Source: an uncultured Prevotellaceae bacterium (GTDB lineage Bacteria; Bacteroidota; Bacteroidia; Bacteroidales; Bacteroidaceae). From it: a stretch of DNA of 19,086 bases. Location: positions 1 to 19,086 of the forward strand of contig CALDLA010000163.1 in NCBI GenBank assembly GCA_937898415.1. Reading direction: 5' to 3'. Position 1 is the first letter of the stretch; each line of letters opens with the position of its first letter. The notes under the pieces are model-generated. The model did not search any database, was not told where the DNA came from, and was given only the letters and a program-made list of their open reading frames with translations. Below, piece after piece: positions 1 through 7,814 of this stretch. The translations under genes were made by a program, and so were the position numbers.

Positions 1-25
1 TAAAGGTTGAGTTTTTAGGGGTGTT

Positions 26-1051
26 CTACTTGATACCCCTCTCATTAAGTGCCTTGGCATAGCGGGCGGCATTGCGTAGGTGCTCGGCATAGCTGACGGC
101 GAAGTTATGGGTGCCAGAAAAGTCCTCCTTGGCACACATATAGAGGTAGTCGTGCTGGACGTAGTTGAGCACGGCGTCAATGCCCTTTATCGACGCAATC
201 TTGATGGGGCCGGGGGGCAGGCCCGTATTGCGGTACGTGTTGTAAGGACTGTCGAAGAAGAGCATGTCGTGATAGATGCGCTTCAGGGCGAAGTTCTTCA
301 AGGCGAATTTCACCGTCGGGTCGGCCTGCAGGGGCATGTCCTTGTGCAGGCGGTTCAGGTACATGCCCGCTATCATTGGCTTCTCAGCGTTGTTGGCCGT
401 CTCCTCGTCGATGATGCTGGCCAAGGTGCAGACCTCGTCAGGAGAGAGTCCGGCCACTTCGCACTTCTGTAGTCGTTCGGGGGTCCAGAACGTCTTGTGC
501 TCCTTGGCCATGCGCTCCATGAAATGGTCGAGCGTGGTGTTCCAGTACACCTCGTAGGTGTTGGGCACGAAGAGGGCGGCAATGGTGCAGGTGTCGTAGC
601 CCAGCTGCTGACAGTAGGCGTCGTCGATGAGTGCTGCGGCAATCTGCGCCGAGTCCAGCATCAGCTTGTTTCCTAATACGGCGGCCAGCTTCTGCATGGT
701 GCGGGCCTCCGGGATGGTCAGCATGACGGCCTGCTGCTGTCCGTTCTTCATCTTGCGCATGACTTTCCACGTTTTTTCGCCCGGCTCTATGGTGTAGCGC
801 CCCGTGCGCGGTGCCTTGGCGTAGTCCGAGTGACGTATCAGCGTGCCAAAGCCCGTCAGCCCGTGATCCGTAGCGATGGGGCGCAGCTTGGTCAGCACCG
901 AGTCGATGGTGTCGTCATCGTCAACATACACGTAACGGGTCTCCTTCGTGTCCGAGAAGTCCGTCAGGAAGAAATACCAGCCCAGGGCCACGATACTGAC
1001 CAGGCACACTGCTGCTGCTATTAACAGATATTTGGCTTTTAATGCTATCAT
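26..1051 (-). CDS. mltG: Endolytic murein transglycosylase MltG (YceG-like)
   Basis: Inner-membrane lytic transglycosylase that cleaves nascent peptidoglycan strands and sets glycan chain length. The 341-residue protein has a short cytoplasmic N-terminus, one membrane anchor (about residues 9-30, rich in Ile/Ala/Val/Leu) and a periplasmic YceG domain. The family signature is clear: LASIIDEET at about 210-218, where the catalytic acidic residue lies, then YLNRL and LQADPTV at about 231-247. The reading frame extends upstream to a TTG at 1081, but that TTG lies inside the -7 promoter box (TAACTTTG, minus strand, 1079-1086), so the ATG at 1051 was chosen. It leaves a leader of about 27 nt. The gene is divergent from the glucanotransferase gene. 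The family assignment is secure; gene-specific regulation is not visible. Confidence 0.93.
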   Translation of the reverse strand: MIALKAKYLLIAAAVCLVSIVALGWYFFLTDFSDTKETRYVYVDDDDTIDSVLTKLRPIATDHGLTGFGTLIRHSDYAKAPRTGRYTIEPGEKTWKVMRKMKNGQQQAVMLTIPEARTMQKLAAVLGNKLMLDSAQIAAALIDDAYCQQLGYDTCTIAALFVPNTYEVYWNTTLDHFMERMAKEHKTFWTPERLQKCEVAGLSPDEVCTLASIIDEETANNAEKPMIAGMYLNRLHKDMPLQADPTVKFALKNFALKRIYHDMLFFDSPYNTYRNTGLPPGPIKIASIKGIDAVLNYVQHDYLYMCAKEDFSGTHNFAVSYAEHLRNAARYAKALNERGIK

Positions 1052-1078
1052 TTTTATTACGAATGACGAAAATCGATG

Positions 1079-1086
1079 CAAAGTTA
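1079..1086 (-). promoter_or_regulatory. -7 promoter box of mltG
   Basis: Minus-strand TAACTTTG matches the Bacteroidetes -7 consensus TAnnTTTG and lies 27 nt before the mltG ATG. No TTG/TTTG occurs at the usual 19-21 bp upstream spacing, where the heptamer array sits. The box rules out the upstream TTG as a start codon. Confidence 0.7.
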
Positions 1087-1093
1087 CAAAATA

Positions 1094-1121
1094 ATTCGTA
1101 ATTCGTCATTCGTAATTCGTA
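1094..1121. repeat. Four tandem heptamers between divergent promoters
   Basis: Four consecutive 7-bp units (ATTCGTA, ATTCGTC, ATTCGTA, ATTCGTA) fill the space between the two divergent -7 boxes. The 15-bp stretch 1102-1116 is also a perfect inverted repeat of 1056-1070 inside the mltG leader, so the mltG promoter lies in the loop of a potential stem. The repeat is read directly from the sequence; any effect on either promoter is inference. Confidence 0.85.
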
Positions 1122-1129
1122 TTTTTTTG

Positions 1130-1137
1130 TATCTTTG
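1130..1137 (+). promoter_or_regulatory. -7 promoter box of the glucanotransferase gene
   Basis: TATCTTTG matches TAnnTTTG and ends 20 nt before the ATG at 1158. The expected -33 position falls in the heptamer array and shows no TTG. Confidence 0.65.
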
Positions 1138-1157
1138 CGCTGAAAAACGATGAAAAG

Positions 1158-3797
1158 ATGAAACTGAAGTTCACTATACAATATGCCACGCAGTGGGGCG
1201 AGTCGCTCCATATATTACTGCGCCAACATAGTCAGGACGGTTCGCGGCGCACCAGCAATCTGCTGATGCAGACGCAGGACGGGCTGTCGTGGTCGCTGGA
1301 GACGGCGGTCATCGAGAGTCGCCAGCATCCTGTCAGCGCCATTACCTACAGCTATCAGGTGGAGGATAGCGACGGACGGGTGATCCGCCGTGAGTGGACG
1401 CAGGTGCCGCGTACCTACTGGTTTGACTCGTCGAAGAACTACAGTTTCGACGACCAGTGGCGCGACCGTCCCCTGTGTTCCCACCTCTACAGCAACGCCT
1501 GTCTGACCACCCGCCATGCTCCCCATGACGAGCACGTCGAGGCCCGCCGTCTGCCCCTCTACAGGCGTACGGTGCTGTTCCGTGTCTCGGCACCGCAGTT
1601 GGAGACCGGACAGTCGCTGGCCCTCTTGGGCAGTCATCCCGCCATCGGCAACTGGAGTACCGCCCGCTACCTACGTATGGAGTACATCGGCCAGCAGGAA
1701 TGGATGCTCTCGGTCAATGTCGATGCCGTCCAGCTGCCTATAGAATACAAATATGTGGTGGTCTGTGACCAGACCCACGAGTTGCTGGCCTGGGAGGAAG
1801 GCGACAATCGCCAGCTGACCGAGCCGCTGGCCGACGGCGAGGTACGCGTGCTCTATGGTGGCATGCTCCATCTGAAGGAGCGGACGTGGCGGGCGGCAGG
1901 CGTCGTCGTACCTGTCTTCTCGCTGCGTAGTGAACATAGCTGTGGCGTAGGCGACTTCGGCGACCTCTACCAGTTCATAGACTGGGCTGTGGCGACGGGC
2001 ATGAAGGTTATCCAACTGCTGCCCGTCAACGACACCACCTCCGACGGCCGTTGGCACGACTCCTATCCTTATAACATCACCTCCTGCTTCGCGCTGCATC
2101 CCCATTACCTCGATCTCGAGCAGTTAGGACCGCTGAAGGACAAGCAGAAGATGACCGCCTACCGCCGTCAGCAGCGTGAGCTCAACGCCCTACCGTATAG
2201 CGACTACGAGGCCGTCGACCGCGTCAAGCGCGACTATGTTGCCGACGCCTTCGCCGAACGTGGTGAGCAGCTGCTGGCCACGAAGGAGTTTAAGGCGTGG
2301 TACGAGGATAATAAATGGTGGCTGGAACCCTTTACTTCGTGGAAGGTGGAGGGTGGAGGGTTAAAGGAGATATTTTTTACGCAGTACAACCTGCACCTCC
2401 AATTGAAGGCCGTCGCAGACTACGCCCGTTCCAAGGGAATCGTGCTGAAGGGTGACGTGCCTATCGGCGTTAGCCGCGACAGCGTGGAGGTCAAGGCGCA
2501 TCCTGAGTTCTTCCACCTTGACTGCTCGACGGGTGCGGCCCCCGATGCCTTCTCAGCCTTGGGGCAGAACTGGGGATTCCCCACCTATAACTGGGAACCA
2601 CTCACCCTTCACCCTTCACCACTCACCACTCACCCTTCACCCTCCACGATAACCGATTGGTTCCGCCGCCGCTACCGCTGGATGGAACAGTATTTCGATG
2701 CCATCCGCATCGACCACGTCCTGGGCTACTTCCGTATCTGGGAGATTCCCGACGATGCTGTCTATGGCATCCTGGGACACTTCTCGCCCGCGTTGCCGAT
2801 GACCGTCGGCGAGATTGAGTACTTCGGACTCTCGTTCCGCAAGTCCACCTTCACGCAACCCTTCATCAACGACCGTGTGCTGGAACGGCTCTTCGGTATG
2901 CATACCCAGTATGTGCGCGAAAACTTCCTGACCGTCAAGGCTTACGGGCTCTACAACCTCAAGTCGGACTACAACACCCAGCGCAAGATTATGAATGCCT
3001 TCGGCGGTATGGGCGACGAGACCAGCCTCTGGATTCGTGACGGTCTGCTGCGGCTCGTTGCCAACGTGCTCTTCGTCGAGGACCCTCGACAGCCTGATAT
3101 GTACCATCCGCGCATCAACGCCTGGCTGGAACCCGTCTATGAGGCCCTCGGCAGCGACGAAAAGGAGGCCTATATGCGCCTCTACAACAACTACTTCTAC
3201 CAGCGTCACTCCATGTTCTGGGGCGACGTGGCCATGCACCGCCTGACCGACACTCTGCAGGACACCCGTATGCTCGTCTGTGCCGAAGACCTCGGCATGC
3301 TGCCCGACTGCGTCAGTCCCGTGCTCGATGCCCTCCGCATCCTGACCCTCGAGATTCAGAGCATGCCCAAGCAAACGGGCTACGAATTCAGTCATCTCGA
3401 TGCCAACCCCTACCGCTCGGTCTGCACCTTTGCCACCCACGACATGTCGCCGTTGCGGCTGTGGTGGGAGGAGAGCCCTGAGCGTACACAGCGCTACTAT
3501 GTCACCATGCTGCAGAAGCAGGGCCGGGCACCGGAGCACCTGCCTGCCCATCTGGCTGAGGAGATCATTGCCCGCCACCTCTACTGTCCCTCCATGCTCT
3601 GCCTGCTCTCCCTGCAGGACTGGCTGGCGATGGACGGCGAGTTGCGCCGCAAGAACCCCCGCGAGGAGCGCATCAACGTGCCCAGCGACCCTTACAATCG
3701 CTGGCAATGGCGCATGCACCTAACCATCGAACAGCTGCTGGCTGCCGACCGCTATAATAATAAGGTGAAAACCATGATTACCCGCAGCAAGCGCTAA
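1158..3797 (+). CDS. malQ: 4-alpha-glucanotransferase (GH77, DPE2-type) with tandem CBM20 domains
   Basis: Disproportionating enzyme that transfers alpha-1,4-glucan segments in maltodextrin and glycogen turnover; no signal peptide is seen, so it should be cytoplasmic. The 879 residues hold two starch-binding CBM20-like domains (about 1-100 and 125-235; the second contains LLGSHPAIGNW) followed by a GH77 barrel with a long insertion, as in plant DPE2. Catalytic residues are present: nucleophile D519 in AIRIDHVLGYFR, acid/base E710 in CAEDLG, and the transition-state stabiliser D762 in ATHDMSPL. The block VLKGDVPIGV...GQNWGFPTYNWE is diagnostic. Oddity: straight after YNWE, family members normally have a short stretch leading to WWRRR. 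Here a Pro/Thr/His/Ser-rich run of about 19 residues, encoded by a 7-bp repeat array, intervenes. The gene converges on ribE with a 4-bp overlap of the stop codons. Confidence 0.93.
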   Translation: MKLKFTIQYATQWGESLHILLRQHSQDGSRRTSNLLMQTQDGLSWSLETAVIESRQHPVSAITYSYQVEDSDGRVIRREWTQVPRTYWFDSSKNYSFDDQWRDRPLCSHLYSNACLTTRHAPHDEHVEARRLPLYRRTVLFRVSAPQLETGQSLALLGSHPAIGNWSTARYLRMEYIGQQEWMLSVNVDAVQLPIEYKYVVVCDQTHELLAWEEGDNRQLTEPLADGEVRVLYGGMLHLKERTWRAAGVVVPVFSLRSEHSCGVGDFGDLYQFIDWAVATGMKVIQLLPVNDTTSDGRWHDSYPYNITSCFALHPHYLDLEQLGPLKDKQKMTAYRRQQRELNALPYSDYEAVDRVKRDYVADAFAERGEQLLATKEFKAWYEDNKWWLEPFTSWKVEGGGLKEIFFTQYNLHLQLKAVADYARSKGIVLKGDVPIGVSRDSVEVKAHPEFFHLDCSTGAAPDAFSALGQNWGFPTYNWEPLTLHPSPLTTHPSPSTITDWFRRRYRWMEQYFDAIRIDHVLGYFRIWEIPDDAVYGILGHFSPALPMTVGEIEYFGLSFRKSTFTQPFINDRVLERLFGMHTQYVRENFLTVKAYGLYNLKSDYNTQRKIMNAFGGMGDETSLWIRDGLLRLVANVLFVEDPRQPDMYHPRINAWLEPVYEALGSDEKEAYMRLYNNYFYQRHSMFWGDVAMHRLTDTLQDTRMLVCAEDLGMLPDCVSPVLDALRILTLEIQSMPKQTGYEFSHLDANPYRSVCTFATHDMSPLRLWWEESPERTQRYYVTMLQKQGRAPEHLPAHLAEEIIARHLYCPSMLCLLSLQDWLAMDGELRRKNPREERINVPSDPYNRWQWRMHLTIEQLLAADRYNNKVKTMITRSKR
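2340..2367. repeat. Intragenic heptamer array (G-rich strand)
   Basis: Four 7-bp units in the coding strand (TGGAAGG, TGGAGGG, TGGAGGG, TTAAAGG) encode the KVEGGGLKE segment of the glucanotransferase. The unit TGGAGGG is the reverse complement of the CCCTCCA unit in the second array about 280 bp downstream. Confidence 0.7.
2598..2646. repeat. Intragenic heptamer array (C-rich strand), seven units
   Basis: Seven consecutive 7-bp units fit the pattern CCMYTCA (CCACTCA x3, CCCTTCA x3, then CCCTCCA). They encode the Pro/Thr/His/Ser-rich run between the YNWE and WFRRR blocks of the GH77 domain. The array is 49 bp long, so gain or loss of a single unit would shift the frame. Confidence 0.88.
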
Positions 3798-4393
3798 AAC
3801 TGCTGCAGGCGGGCGATGTACTTGCCCAGGATGTCGAACTCGAGGTTGACGACCGTACCGATGCGGATATCCTGAAAGTTCGTGTGTTCAAAGGTATAGG
3901 GAATGATGGCCACCTGGAAGGAGTCGCGGGTGGGGTTGCAGACAGTCAGCGACACGCCGTTGACGGTGACCGAGCCCTTGTCGACGGTAAAATAGCCGTT
4001 GCGGGCCTTCTCAGCATCGAATTCGTAGGCAAAGGTGAAGTAGGTAGAGCCGTCAGCATCGTCCATCGCTGTGCAGCGGGCCGTCTGGTCGACGTGTCCC
4101 TGTACGATGTGCCCGTCAAGGCGTCCGTTCATCAGCATGGAGCGTTCGACATTGACCTTGTCGCCAACTTGCAGCAGTCCAAGGTTCGAGCGTTCAAGCG
4201 TCTCTTTCATGGCGGTCACCGTGTAGTGGTCGCTGCCGATGCTGACGACGGTGAGGCAGACACCGTTGTGGGCTACGCTTTGGTCAATTTTCAGTTCGCC
4301 GACAAACGAGCAGGTCAGCGTGAAGTCTATGTTCTCGCGGTCGCGCTTGATGGCGACGACGGTGGCAAATTCTTCTATAATTCCGGAAAACAT
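3794..4393 (-). CDS. ribE: Riboflavin synthase, alpha chain
   Basis: Catalyses the last step of riboflavin synthesis, dismutation of two 6,7-dimethyl-8-ribityllumazine molecules, in the cytoplasm. The 199-residue length is normal for the family. The start MFSGIIEE is the conserved N-terminus, so ATG 4393 was preferred over the longer open frame to 4432. Two lumazine-binding repeats are visible, each with its hallmark: NGVCLTVV in the first half and NGVSLTVC in the second. No TAnnTTTG box is seen in the 30 nt between its ATG and the U-tract of the upstream structured RNA. Transcription therefore probably comes through that RNA or from further upstream. The 3' end overlaps the converging malQ stop by 4 bp. 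The gene is also called ribC in some species. Confidence 0.95.
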   Translation of the reverse strand: MFSGIIEEFATVVAIKRDRENIDFTLTCSFVGELKIDQSVAHNGVCLTVVSIGSDHYTVTAMKETLERSNLGLLQVGDKVNVERSMLMNGRLDGHIVQGHVDQTARCTAMDDADGSTYFTFAYEFDAEKARNGYFTVDKGSVTVNGVSLTVCNPTRDSFQVAIIPYTFEHTNFQDIRIGTVVNLEFDILGKYIARLQQF

Positions 4394-4418
4394 AATTCTT
4401 AGTGGTTTAATGATGGGG

Positions 4419-4431
4419 AAAAAAGGGGGCA
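4419..4431 (-). terminator. U-tract closing the structured RNA
   Basis: On the minus strand the 3' arm TGCCCCC runs directly into TTTTTT. Its partner arm is about 180 nt away at 4610-4617. It would either end the RNA or attenuate read-through into ribE, whose ATG is 25 nt further on. Confidence 0.45.
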
Positions 4432-4617
4432 TCCGTACCGATGATTTGGTGAAAACTCCTGTTTCACACGTTGTGGGTGCTCTCCGTCGTTGTAATCCAC
4501 CGGCTCTTTCGAAGCTCCCCTATACAGGGTAATAACGTGGCCCGCCATTGACAAGAGAAGTCAGCCCGGGGTTTTGTTTATTGTAGAGTATCCCGATCGT
4601 TCGGCACTCTGCCCCCT
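4424..4617 (-). ncRNA. Candidate structured RNA upstream of ribE (family not recognised)
   Basis: The minus strand folds into a closed domain of about 194 nt. A first helix pairs AGGGGGCA (4617-4610) with TGCCCCCT (4431-4424). A small internal loop is followed by TGCCGA (4606-4601) pairing with TCGGTA (4441-4436). Inside are a stem of CCGGGCT (4569-4563) with AGCCGG (4505-4500, one bulge), extendable by CTCTT/AAGAG; a hairpin CCCT-GTAT-AGGG (4529-4518); and a hairpin GTGAAA/TTTCAC (4467-4449). A T-run (4424-4419) follows, as in an intrinsic terminator. No open frame or start signal accounts for the region. Size and shape (closing stem, A-rich 5' bubble, hairpin on the 3' side of the bubble) recall 6S RNA. 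Its position recalls a riboswitch, but the FMN riboswitch consensus is absent. No promoter was found. Confidence 0.5.
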
Positions 4618-4626
4618 ATGTTGTTG

Positions 4627-7600
4627 TCAGTCTATTATCTCATATTCGTCCGTCTTTTCTTCTGCCGGCAGTTGTCCGGTCTCTGTTTCTGTGCCGCCCT
4701 TCTTCTTCTGTTCCAGCTGTTCGCGGTACTTCGACGGTGTGAGTCCCGTCTGCTGCTTGAAGGCGCGGGTAAAGTAGATGGGGTCGCCGAAGCCCGTCTT
4801 CTCGGCGATTTCAGCCACGGTGTCCGACGTGTTGTCCAGATACATGGTGGCTTTCTTCAGACGGAAGTCGGCAATGAACTCCTTGGGTGTCATTCCCGTG
4901 AGCTCCTTGAACTGCTTCAGGTATTCGTCGCGTTCCATACCCGACTGGGCTATCAGTGCCTCGCTCTTCAGGTTGGGGTTGGCGTATTGTGTCTCGAGCC
5001 AGTCCAGCTGTGCCTTCATGAAGTCATAGTCTTCATCGTGGATGAAGGCCATCTCCTGCGGTCCGAGCTTGAGCACCTTCAGCTGCTGGCGCTGTGCAAT
5101 ATGGTGCTGTCTCCAGAACAGGAATGCCAGGGCCGCGATGAGCACGATGAGCATGTAGAGCCAGATGGCATTCGGCGACAGGAGGAAGTAGGGTGGAACG
5201 ACGACCTCGATTTCGCGCATGTCGTACTTGTCGGGCGACTCCAGCAGGAAGGCCTTGACCTTGAAGCGGTAGGTGCCCGTGGGGACGTTGGTATAGCTGG
5301 CCAACCGCTTCTTGTCGGCGTTGCACCATTCCATGTCGAAGCCCTCGAGTTTGTACTGGTAGTTCATGCGGTGCTGCAGCTGGTAGTTCATGGCCGCAAA
5401 GCGGAAGGCAAAGGCGGAGTTATGGGCCGGCAGTGTCACCGTCTTGGCTTCGGGGACGTAGTAGTCGTAGTAGTCGTTCAGGTTCGGGCTGACCACCTCG
5501 TCGTTGACAAAGAAGTCGGTGATGCGCAGTTTCAGCATTGAGCCGTTGTTGGTGATGAGCTTCTTGCGGTCGACGGTGTAGTATCCGTTGAGTGTTCCGA
5601 AGAGGATGTTGCCGTTGGGCAGCGTGATGGCCGCTCCTTCCGAGCACAGGGTCTCGTCGACGCCGTCGAGGTTGGAGTAGGTGGTGAAGATTTTCTTCGA
5701 TACGTCGTACGAGCAGAGAATGTGGTCGGTAGCAAACCACATGTTGCCGTGCTGGTCGAAGGTCATACCCTTGATTTCCTCCGAGGGCAGTCCGTCCTCT
5801 GTGCCGAACGACTCGAACAGCCACGTACCCTTGGAGTCCTTGCCCGTGGCGTGAGCCAGTCCACCGCCGTTGGTGCCCACCCAGATATATCCGTTCTTGT
5901 CGCTGATCATGTAGACGATGTCGTTACTCCTGAGAATCTTCTCGGGTTCCTCTTCTGAGTTCTGCATCTTCTCAATGCTGACTTTCCCGTCCTTGAGCGA
6001 CATGAGCAGGATGCCGTCCGTAGAGCCGGCCCAGATGCGGCCATCCTTGTCGCGGGCAATGGTACGCATCTTCATGTGCGAGCTGTGGGGATATTTCCTC
6101 ATCTCGTTCTTGGCGTTCAGGAAGATGTACTTACCGCTTTTGTCGCGGGTCAGCACGTTGACGCCGCCGCCGTAGGTCACCACCCAGATGTTGCCCTGAC
6201 GGTCTTCCACGGTCTGGTAGGCGGCATTGCTGCTGAGGCTATACTTGTCGTTTTCGTCGTGACGGAAGTTGGTGAGCGAGAATCCGCCGCCCGTCTTGGG
6301 GCTCATCTTGAACAGCCCGTGGTCCTTGGACGACAGCCAGTAGTTGCCCTTGGAGTCTTCCGCGATGCCGTAGATGCGGCCGATGGGGTTACCCGCGTCG
6401 TCGTGATTGACAACCGTTCGGCTACCGTTCTCGGCGATGACGAAGAGGGCGTTGTTCTTGTTGGCCATCAGCAGCAACTTGCGCTTGTGGTCGTAGTACA
6501 TGCCGCGGATCTCATTGTCCAGCGGCGACTGCGAGTTGGGCACCAGCATGGTGCGGGTGATGTTGTCCGTCAGGATTTCCAACTTCTCCAGTCCTCGGCG
6601 GGTGGTCGATATGAAGATGACGCCCTCGGGCAACTCCCTGCAGGCGTTGACGGTGTTCGACAGGTTCCAGGGGTTCGAGGGGTCGTTGTGGAAGTACTCC
6701 AGTTCGTCCTTCTCGCGGTTGTAGTAGCCGTAGCCGCCGTGGTTCATGCGTGTCCACAGCACGCCAGACACCTCATTGAAGTCGCTGCCCACGCCGTCGT
6801 GCTCAGGCGTCAGCACAATCTGTTCGAAGTGCTTCTCGTTGTGGGTGTCGGGTGTCAGTCGGCTGACGCCGCTCCGGCTGTCGGCAAACCACACCAGCTT
6901 ATGACTGTCGACAAAGACGGTCATGATGCCGTTGCCTGTCGCGCTCCTTAGCTTCTCAGGCTCCTGGCCGTAGGAATAGACGTAGATGGCGCCGCTTTGG
7001 CAGCCCACGAAGACGTTGAAGCCGTTGGAGTAGAGGGCGGTGACCACCTCGTTCTCGAACAGTCCCTTGCGCTCGATGCTCAGGTTGCCGAGGTCAATAC
7101 GGTGCAGTCCCTTCTCTGTTCCCACCCAGATGTCGTCGTGATAACCCTCGGCTATGCAGTTGACGGTCATGTTGGCCGTCGTTATCTGGTCCATCACGGG
7201 CTGTCCCTTCTCCAGCCGCATGCGGTACATGCCGACGCTGCTGCCGAAGGCTCCCAGGATGTCGCCATTGTTCATCAGGAACAGCGGGAAGTCCGTGCGG
7301 TAGTCCTCGCTGCCGCTGACGTTGTCGAAGGGGTTGATGATGCGGTCCGTCTGGCGGTTCAGCACGAAGATGCGTCCGTCGTACATTCGCATCCAGATGT
7401 TCTGCTGGTGGTCGGCTACCAAGCTGTAGATGCGGTTGTGTAGGTTGGGGATGTGGCTGGCGTTGCCTGTCTTGTAGTTGTAGAACTTATAGCCATCAAA
7501 GCGCGACAGACCGTTCCATGTGGCTATCCAGATGTAACCGTAGTCGTCCTGTATGATGTGGGCTATGGCGTTGCTGGCCAGTCCGTCGTCTGTCGAATAG

Positions 7601-7692
7601 TGTAATAAGGAGGCTTGCAACTGCTGTGCTCTTACAGACGTGTGTAAGAGTAGGATAAACATAGTTGTAAGCAGTAGCCTGTATTTGAACAT
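4627..7692 (-). CDS. Membrane sensor with beta-propeller, Y_Y_Y domain and AraC-type HTH, lacking a kinase
   Basis: A regulator of 1021 residues built like a Bacteroidetes hybrid two-component system (HTCS) without its central modules. It has a signal peptide/first membrane segment (to about residue 23, ending in VRAQ) and two periplasmic propellers made of repeats of the type DxxGYIWIATxxGL (about 25-740). A Y_Y_Y/Ig domain follows (about 754-819, containing YQYKLEGFDMEW), then a transmembrane helix (about 842-860) and an AraC-family HTH (about 887-993, ending GFGDPIYFTRAFKQQTGLTPSKYR). HTCS proteins are usually about 1300-1400 residues; no HisKA, HATPase or receiver motif occurs between membrane and HTH. 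Signal transfer should therefore be direct across the membrane, as proposed for SusR-like proteins. The ATG at 7692 was chosen because the upstream TTG at 7734 lies in the promoter box. The divergent GH2 gene is its probable target. The inducer is unknown. Confidence 0.88.
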   Translation of the reverse strand: MFKYRLLLTTMFILLLHTSVRAQQLQASLLHYSTDDGLASNAIAHIIQDDYGYIWIATWNGLSRFDGYKFYNYKTGNASHIPNLHNRIYSLVADHQQNIWMRMYDGRIFVLNRQTDRIINPFDNVSGSEDYRTDFPLFLMNNGDILGAFGSSVGMYRMRLEKGQPVMDQITTANMTVNCIAEGYHDDIWVGTEKGLHRIDLGNLSIERKGLFENEVVTALYSNGFNVFVGCQSGAIYVYSYGQEPEKLRSATGNGIMTVFVDSHKLVWFADSRSGVSRLTPDTHNEKHFEQIVLTPEHDGVGSDFNEVSGVLWTRMNHGGYGYYNREKDELEYFHNDPSNPWNLSNTVNACRELPEGVIFISTTRRGLEKLEILTDNITRTMLVPNSQSPLDNEIRGMYYDHKRKLLLMANKNNALFVIAENGSRTVVNHDDAGNPIGRIYGIAEDSKGNYWLSSKDHGLFKMSPKTGGGFSLTNFRHDENDKYSLSSNAAYQTVEDRQGNIWVVTYGGGVNVLTRDKSGKYIFLNAKNEMRKYPHSSHMKMRTIARDKDGRIWAGSTDGILLMSLKDGKVSIEKMQNSEEEPEKILRSNDIVYMISDKNGYIWVGTNGGGLAHATGKDSKGTWLFESFGTEDGLPSEEIKGMTFDQHGNMWFATDHILCSYDVSKKIFTTYSNLDGVDETLCSEGAAITLPNGNILFGTLNGYYTVDRKKLITNNGSMLKLRITDFFVNDEVVSPNLNDYYDYYVPEAKTVTLPAHNSAFAFRFAAMNYQLQHRMNYQYKLEGFDMEWCNADKKRLASYTNVPTGTYRFKVKAFLLESPDKYDMREIEVVVPPYFLLSPNAIWLYMLIVLIAALAFLFWRQHHIAQRQQLKVLKLGPQEMAFIHDEDYDFMKAQLDWLETQYANPNLKSEALIAQSGMERDEYLKQFKELTGMTPKEFIADFRLKKATMYLDNTSDTVAEIAEKTGFGDPIYFTRAFKQQTGLTPSKYREQLEQKKKGGTETETGQLPAEEKTDEYEIID

Positions 7693-7731
7693 TTTATGTC
7701 TTTTCAGTCTTCCCTTTTCCTTATTAGTCGG

Positions 7732-7762
7732 CAAAGTTACAGTTTTTTCTTCAATTTACCAA
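7732..7762 (-). promoter_or_regulatory. Promoter of the sensor/AraC regulator gene
   Basis: Minus-strand -7 box TAACTTTG (7739-7732) has a TTG at 7762-7760, 20 bp upstream, matching the Bacteroidetes -33/-7 layout. The leader to the ATG at 7692 is about 39 nt. Confidence 0.7.
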
Positions 7763-7814
7763 GAAATTCAGGAATTTTAATATCCTGCCGTGTCACGATT
7801 TGGGAATTATTTCC

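Noticed and set aside
1051..1081. TTG start for mltG at 1081 (and likewise TTG 7734 for the sensor/AraC gene)
   Set aside because: Each TTG is part of the TAACTTTG promoter box and would lie upstream of the transcript start.
2637..3719. 360-codon open frame on the minus strand
   Set aside because: Lies opposite the GH77 catalytic core and has low-complexity composition without recognisable motifs.
4440..4500. Cobalamin-riboswitch-like string GGTGAAAACTCC on the plus strand
   Set aside because: Only a short partial match; the remaining core is absent, and no plus-strand gene lies downstream.
4394..4626. FMN riboswitch upstream of ribE
   Set aside because: Attractive by position, but the conserved blocks (GGGGCAGGGTGAAATTCCC-like and ACCGGCGGT-like) are missing on the minus strand, so no riboswitch class is assigned.
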